From: JAAXGI01 sp963579625
GTDB taxonomy: Bacteria; Gemmatimonadota; Gemmatimonadetes; Longimicrobiales; Gaopeijiaceae
Assembly (NCBI GenBank): GCA_963579625.1
Contig: CAUZHN010000098.1
Span: 1 to 8,211, forward strand
DNA length: 8,211 bases
Reading direction: 5' to 3'
Shown here: one piece after another, positions 6,758 to 8,211 of the stretch
How positions within the stretch are numbered: the stretch's first letter is position 1
Layout of the letters: the number at the start of each line of letters is the position of its first letter
Position numbers and translations under genes: made by a program
Notes under the pieces: model-generated
Database searches by the model: none
What the model saw: only the letters and a program-made list of their open reading frames with translations
What the model was told of the DNA's origin: nothing

Positions 6758-7537
6758 ATGCGCTCCGATATCTTGAAAAATGTGACGATCGTTCTCGATC
6801 ACCCGCGGAACCTCGTGAACATCGCAGGTGTGGTGAGAGCTATGAAGAACATGGGGCTGACACGGCTGCGGTTGGTACGGCCTGAGGAGTTTGATCCGTG
6901 GAGAATCGAGGGTATTGCTCACCGGTCGGAGGATGTCATTGCATCGGTGGAGATCTTTGGCACGCTTGAAGAAGCCGTCGCTGACTGTGTCTATGTTCTT
7001 GGAACGACGGCTAGAGCGAGGACGGCCCACCGGAACTATTGTCGGCCCCGTGAATCGGCTCGGATGCTGGTCAGGCAGGCGGAGGAGGGCCCGGTCGCCG
7101 TGGTGTTCGGGAGGGAGGACCGTGGCCTGTCGAACGATGGATTGGATCGCTGCGATGGGGTAGTCGTGATTCCGACAAATAATGACTACTCGAGCATGAA
7201 TCTTGCTCAGGCTTGTCTCTTGGTTGCCTACGAGATCTTCTTAGCAGTGGAAGGGGATGCTGAGCCCCTTCCTCAGGGTAAACGGTCGACCGGGCTAGCC
7301 ACTCGCGAGGAAATGGAGGTTATGCTGCTGGCCCTTGAGGGCGGTCTGGCAAGGATCGAGTTCTTCAAGGCGCGGGCTGCCGAAAGTGTGATGCGGACGT
7401 TCAGAACTCTTTTTTCCAGGGCAGCGCCTGACCAGCAGGAGGCGGGCCTAGTCAAGGCACTTGGCTTTGAGATTAGCAATTATATTGATCGGATGGCCAG
7501 CCAGGAGGGGGAGGCTGAGCGACAAGAGGGAGACTGA
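6758..7537 (+). CDS. trmJ: TrmJ-like tRNA (cytidine/uridine-2'-O-)-methyltransferase, SpoU family
   Basis: The product is a SPOUT-class RNA 2'-O-ribose methyltransferase; by resemblance to TrmJ it probably uses SAM to methylate position 32 in the tRNA anticodon loop. Its 259 residues compare with about 246 in E. coli. Motif 1 is at 14-33 (H-P-R-N-L-V-N-I-A-G, then R27-A-M-K-N-M-G), where Arg27 matches the catalytic arginine of the family. Motif 2 is at 116-132 (V-F-G-R-E-D-R-G-L, then C132) and motif 3 at 138-159 (I-P-T-N-N, S-S-M-N-L-A-Q-A, Y-E), which together form the trefoil knot. A helical C-terminal part (about 181-245) fits the TrmJ dimer extension. The ATG at 6758 fits the family N-terminus; an upstream in-frame ATG at 6587 lies inside the MFS gene and would add 57 unrelated residues. 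The ribosome site is weak (GAG 9 bases upstream), so coupling to the MFS gene 10 bases before is likely. A related SpoU enzyme with another RNA target cannot be excluded. Confidence 0.9.
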   Translation: MRSDILKNVTIVLDHPRNLVNIAGVVRAMKNMGLTRLRLVRPEEFDPWRIEGIAHRSEDVIASVEIFGTLEEAVADCVYVLGTTARARTAHRNYCRPRESARMLVRQAEEGPVAVVFGREDRGLSNDGLDRCDGVVVIPTNNDYSSMNLAQACLLVAYEIFLAVEGDAEPLPQGKRSTGLATREEMEVMLLALEGGLARIEFFKARAAESVMRTFRTLFSRAAPDQQEAGLVKALGFEISNYIDRMASQEGEAERQEGD

Positions 7538-7690
7538 GGTGACTTGCAGATGTACGCTGGCGCGACATGGACCTAGTAGTTTTCAGGCAGCGATCAAATA
7601 GGTGCCAATTGGGGCAAGGGGTGGTAGCAAGGGACGGATGCCAATAGCGGAACGTGCGTCGAATAGGACCGGGCGTTTGGGGACGAGGAT
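7538..7690. other. Intergenic region after trmJ, no gene seen
   Basis: In this stretch the GGDEF frame is interrupted by TAG at 7625-7627 and 7664-7666, and no other frame reads as a recognisable protein. A short palindrome CCAATTGG is at 7605-7612. I see no hairpin followed by a T-run that would end the tatA-trmJ transcript, and no convincing promoter. It may include the eroded upstream part of the following pseudogene. Confidence 0.5.
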
Positions 7691-8211
7691 ATGCACCTCA
7701 GGGAGCAGCTGTCTGGCCACTCCTCTATCGAGTTCCAGAATGCCCTTCTCCATGTGAGCTTACAAGCTCTGTCCCTTACGGACCCGTTGATCGGGCTCCC
7801 GAACTGAAGATAAATGGAGTTGTACGGGAACCAGGAATTGGCGGTCGCTCACCTCTCACAGAGGCTGTCCATTGTGCTTTTCGATCTGGGTAATTTCAAG
7901 TGGCATAACGACACTTTTGGAAATTTTGCAAGCGATGAGGTTTTGAATGCCGTTAGCGACGTTCTGTCGAGCGCGCGACGTTCGATGAATCTGGTGGCCA
8001 GATCTAGTGGCGATGAGTTCTTGGTCGTCCTGTCTGACACTTTACGGGAAGGGGCGCGACAGTGTGCTGGTCTCGTGCCGGAGGGGGTGGCGTACCATCC
8101 TTTCGGGGGGTCCGCTGGAATCACTTTGAGTGCGGGTGTCGGGGCCTTCTATGAAGAGACTGATTCGAGTAAGGAACTGATCAGGGCTGCGGACGAGGAC
8201 ATGTGTCGTTC
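7691..8211 (+). pseudogene. GGDEF (diguanylate cyclase-like) gene broken by two in-frame stops; 3' end outside window
   Basis: GGDEF domains make cyclic di-GMP from two GTP. From ATG 7691 the frame encodes a short helical lead and then L-T-D-P-L-I-G-L-P-N (residues 29-38), which matches the family's opening D-x-L-T-G-L-P-N-R-R. The next codons are TGA (7805-7807), AGA, TAA (7811-7813), then ATG (7814), and the same frame continues without a shift as a GGDEF domain. It includes F-D-L-G-N-F-K-W-H-N-D-T-F-G, the signature S-G-D-E-F at 8006-8020, I-T-L-S-A-G-V-G, and A-A-D-E-D-M near the window edge. TGA stands where Arg (CGA) is expected. The signature is also weakened: SGDEF for GGDEF, R-S-M-N for the inhibitory-site R-x-x-D, G-N for G-H, and S-D for G-D. 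Starting at ATG 7814 would give a domain lacking its first helix. I therefore call it a pseudogene, though the 7814 frame may be annotated as a partial CDS. A sequencing error is unlikely to give two stops so close together. Confidence 0.75.

Noticed and set aside
7654..7893. Plus-strand 79-codon frame overlapping the GGDEF remnant
   Set aside because: It is in a different frame from the recognisable GGDEF sequence and its translation has no family features.
7849..8124. Minus-strand 91-codon frame opposite the GGDEF domain
   Set aside because: The plus strand encodes clear GGDEF motifs here, so the antisense frame is taken as a shadow.

Overview
The window reads as ordinary chromosome of a GC-rich, probably Gram-negative bacterium. 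The gene content (fused glycine decarboxylase P-protein, lipoate-type acyltransferase, a lipoprotein peptide-binding protein with an LAAC lipobox, a minimal TatA, a TrmJ-type methyltransferase) would fit Gemmatimonadota or a neighbouring phylum. That placement is an impression from protein style, not a demonstrated assignment. No rRNA, tRNA, CRISPR array, insertion sequence or phage gene was seen.

Left half, minus strand (5108 down to 1): gcvH, gcvP, a LipM/LplA-like octanoyl or lipoyl transferase, then the 5' part of a family-5 (peptide/oligopeptide) ABC substrate-binding lipoprotein that leaves the window on the left. gcvH and gcvP abut with no gap (TAA directly followed by ATG), so they are almost certainly co-transcribed. 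The acyltransferase would supply the lipoyl or octanoyl group that GcvH needs on Lys66, so these three genes form one functional set of the glycine cleavage system. The T-protein (gcvT) is not in the window. A short open frame with a strong Shine-Dalgarno sits between gcvP and the acyltransferase and stops 2 bases before the best acyltransferase start.

Centre (5109-5321): a divergent intergenic region with a credible sigma70-like promoter for gcvH.

Right half, plus strand (5322-7537): tatA, an MFS drug/proton-antiporter-like transporter and trmJ are tightly packed (about 47-base overlap, then a 10-base gap) and look like one transcription unit, although the three functions are not obviously related. 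tatC is not present.

Right end (7691-8211): the most unusual item. A GGDEF (diguanylate cyclase) reading frame aligns through the family's 'D-x-L-T-G-L-P-N-R-R' start of domain, but has two stop codons, TGA and TAA, exactly where the Arg and following residues belong. It also carries several weakened signature residues (SGDEF, RxxN in place of RxxD, GN for GH). It is best read as a decaying diguanylate cyclase, cut by the window edge. I found no convincing undescribed system; the strongest leads are this pseudogene, the gcvP-lipM leader-like small frame and the odd start of the MFS gene.
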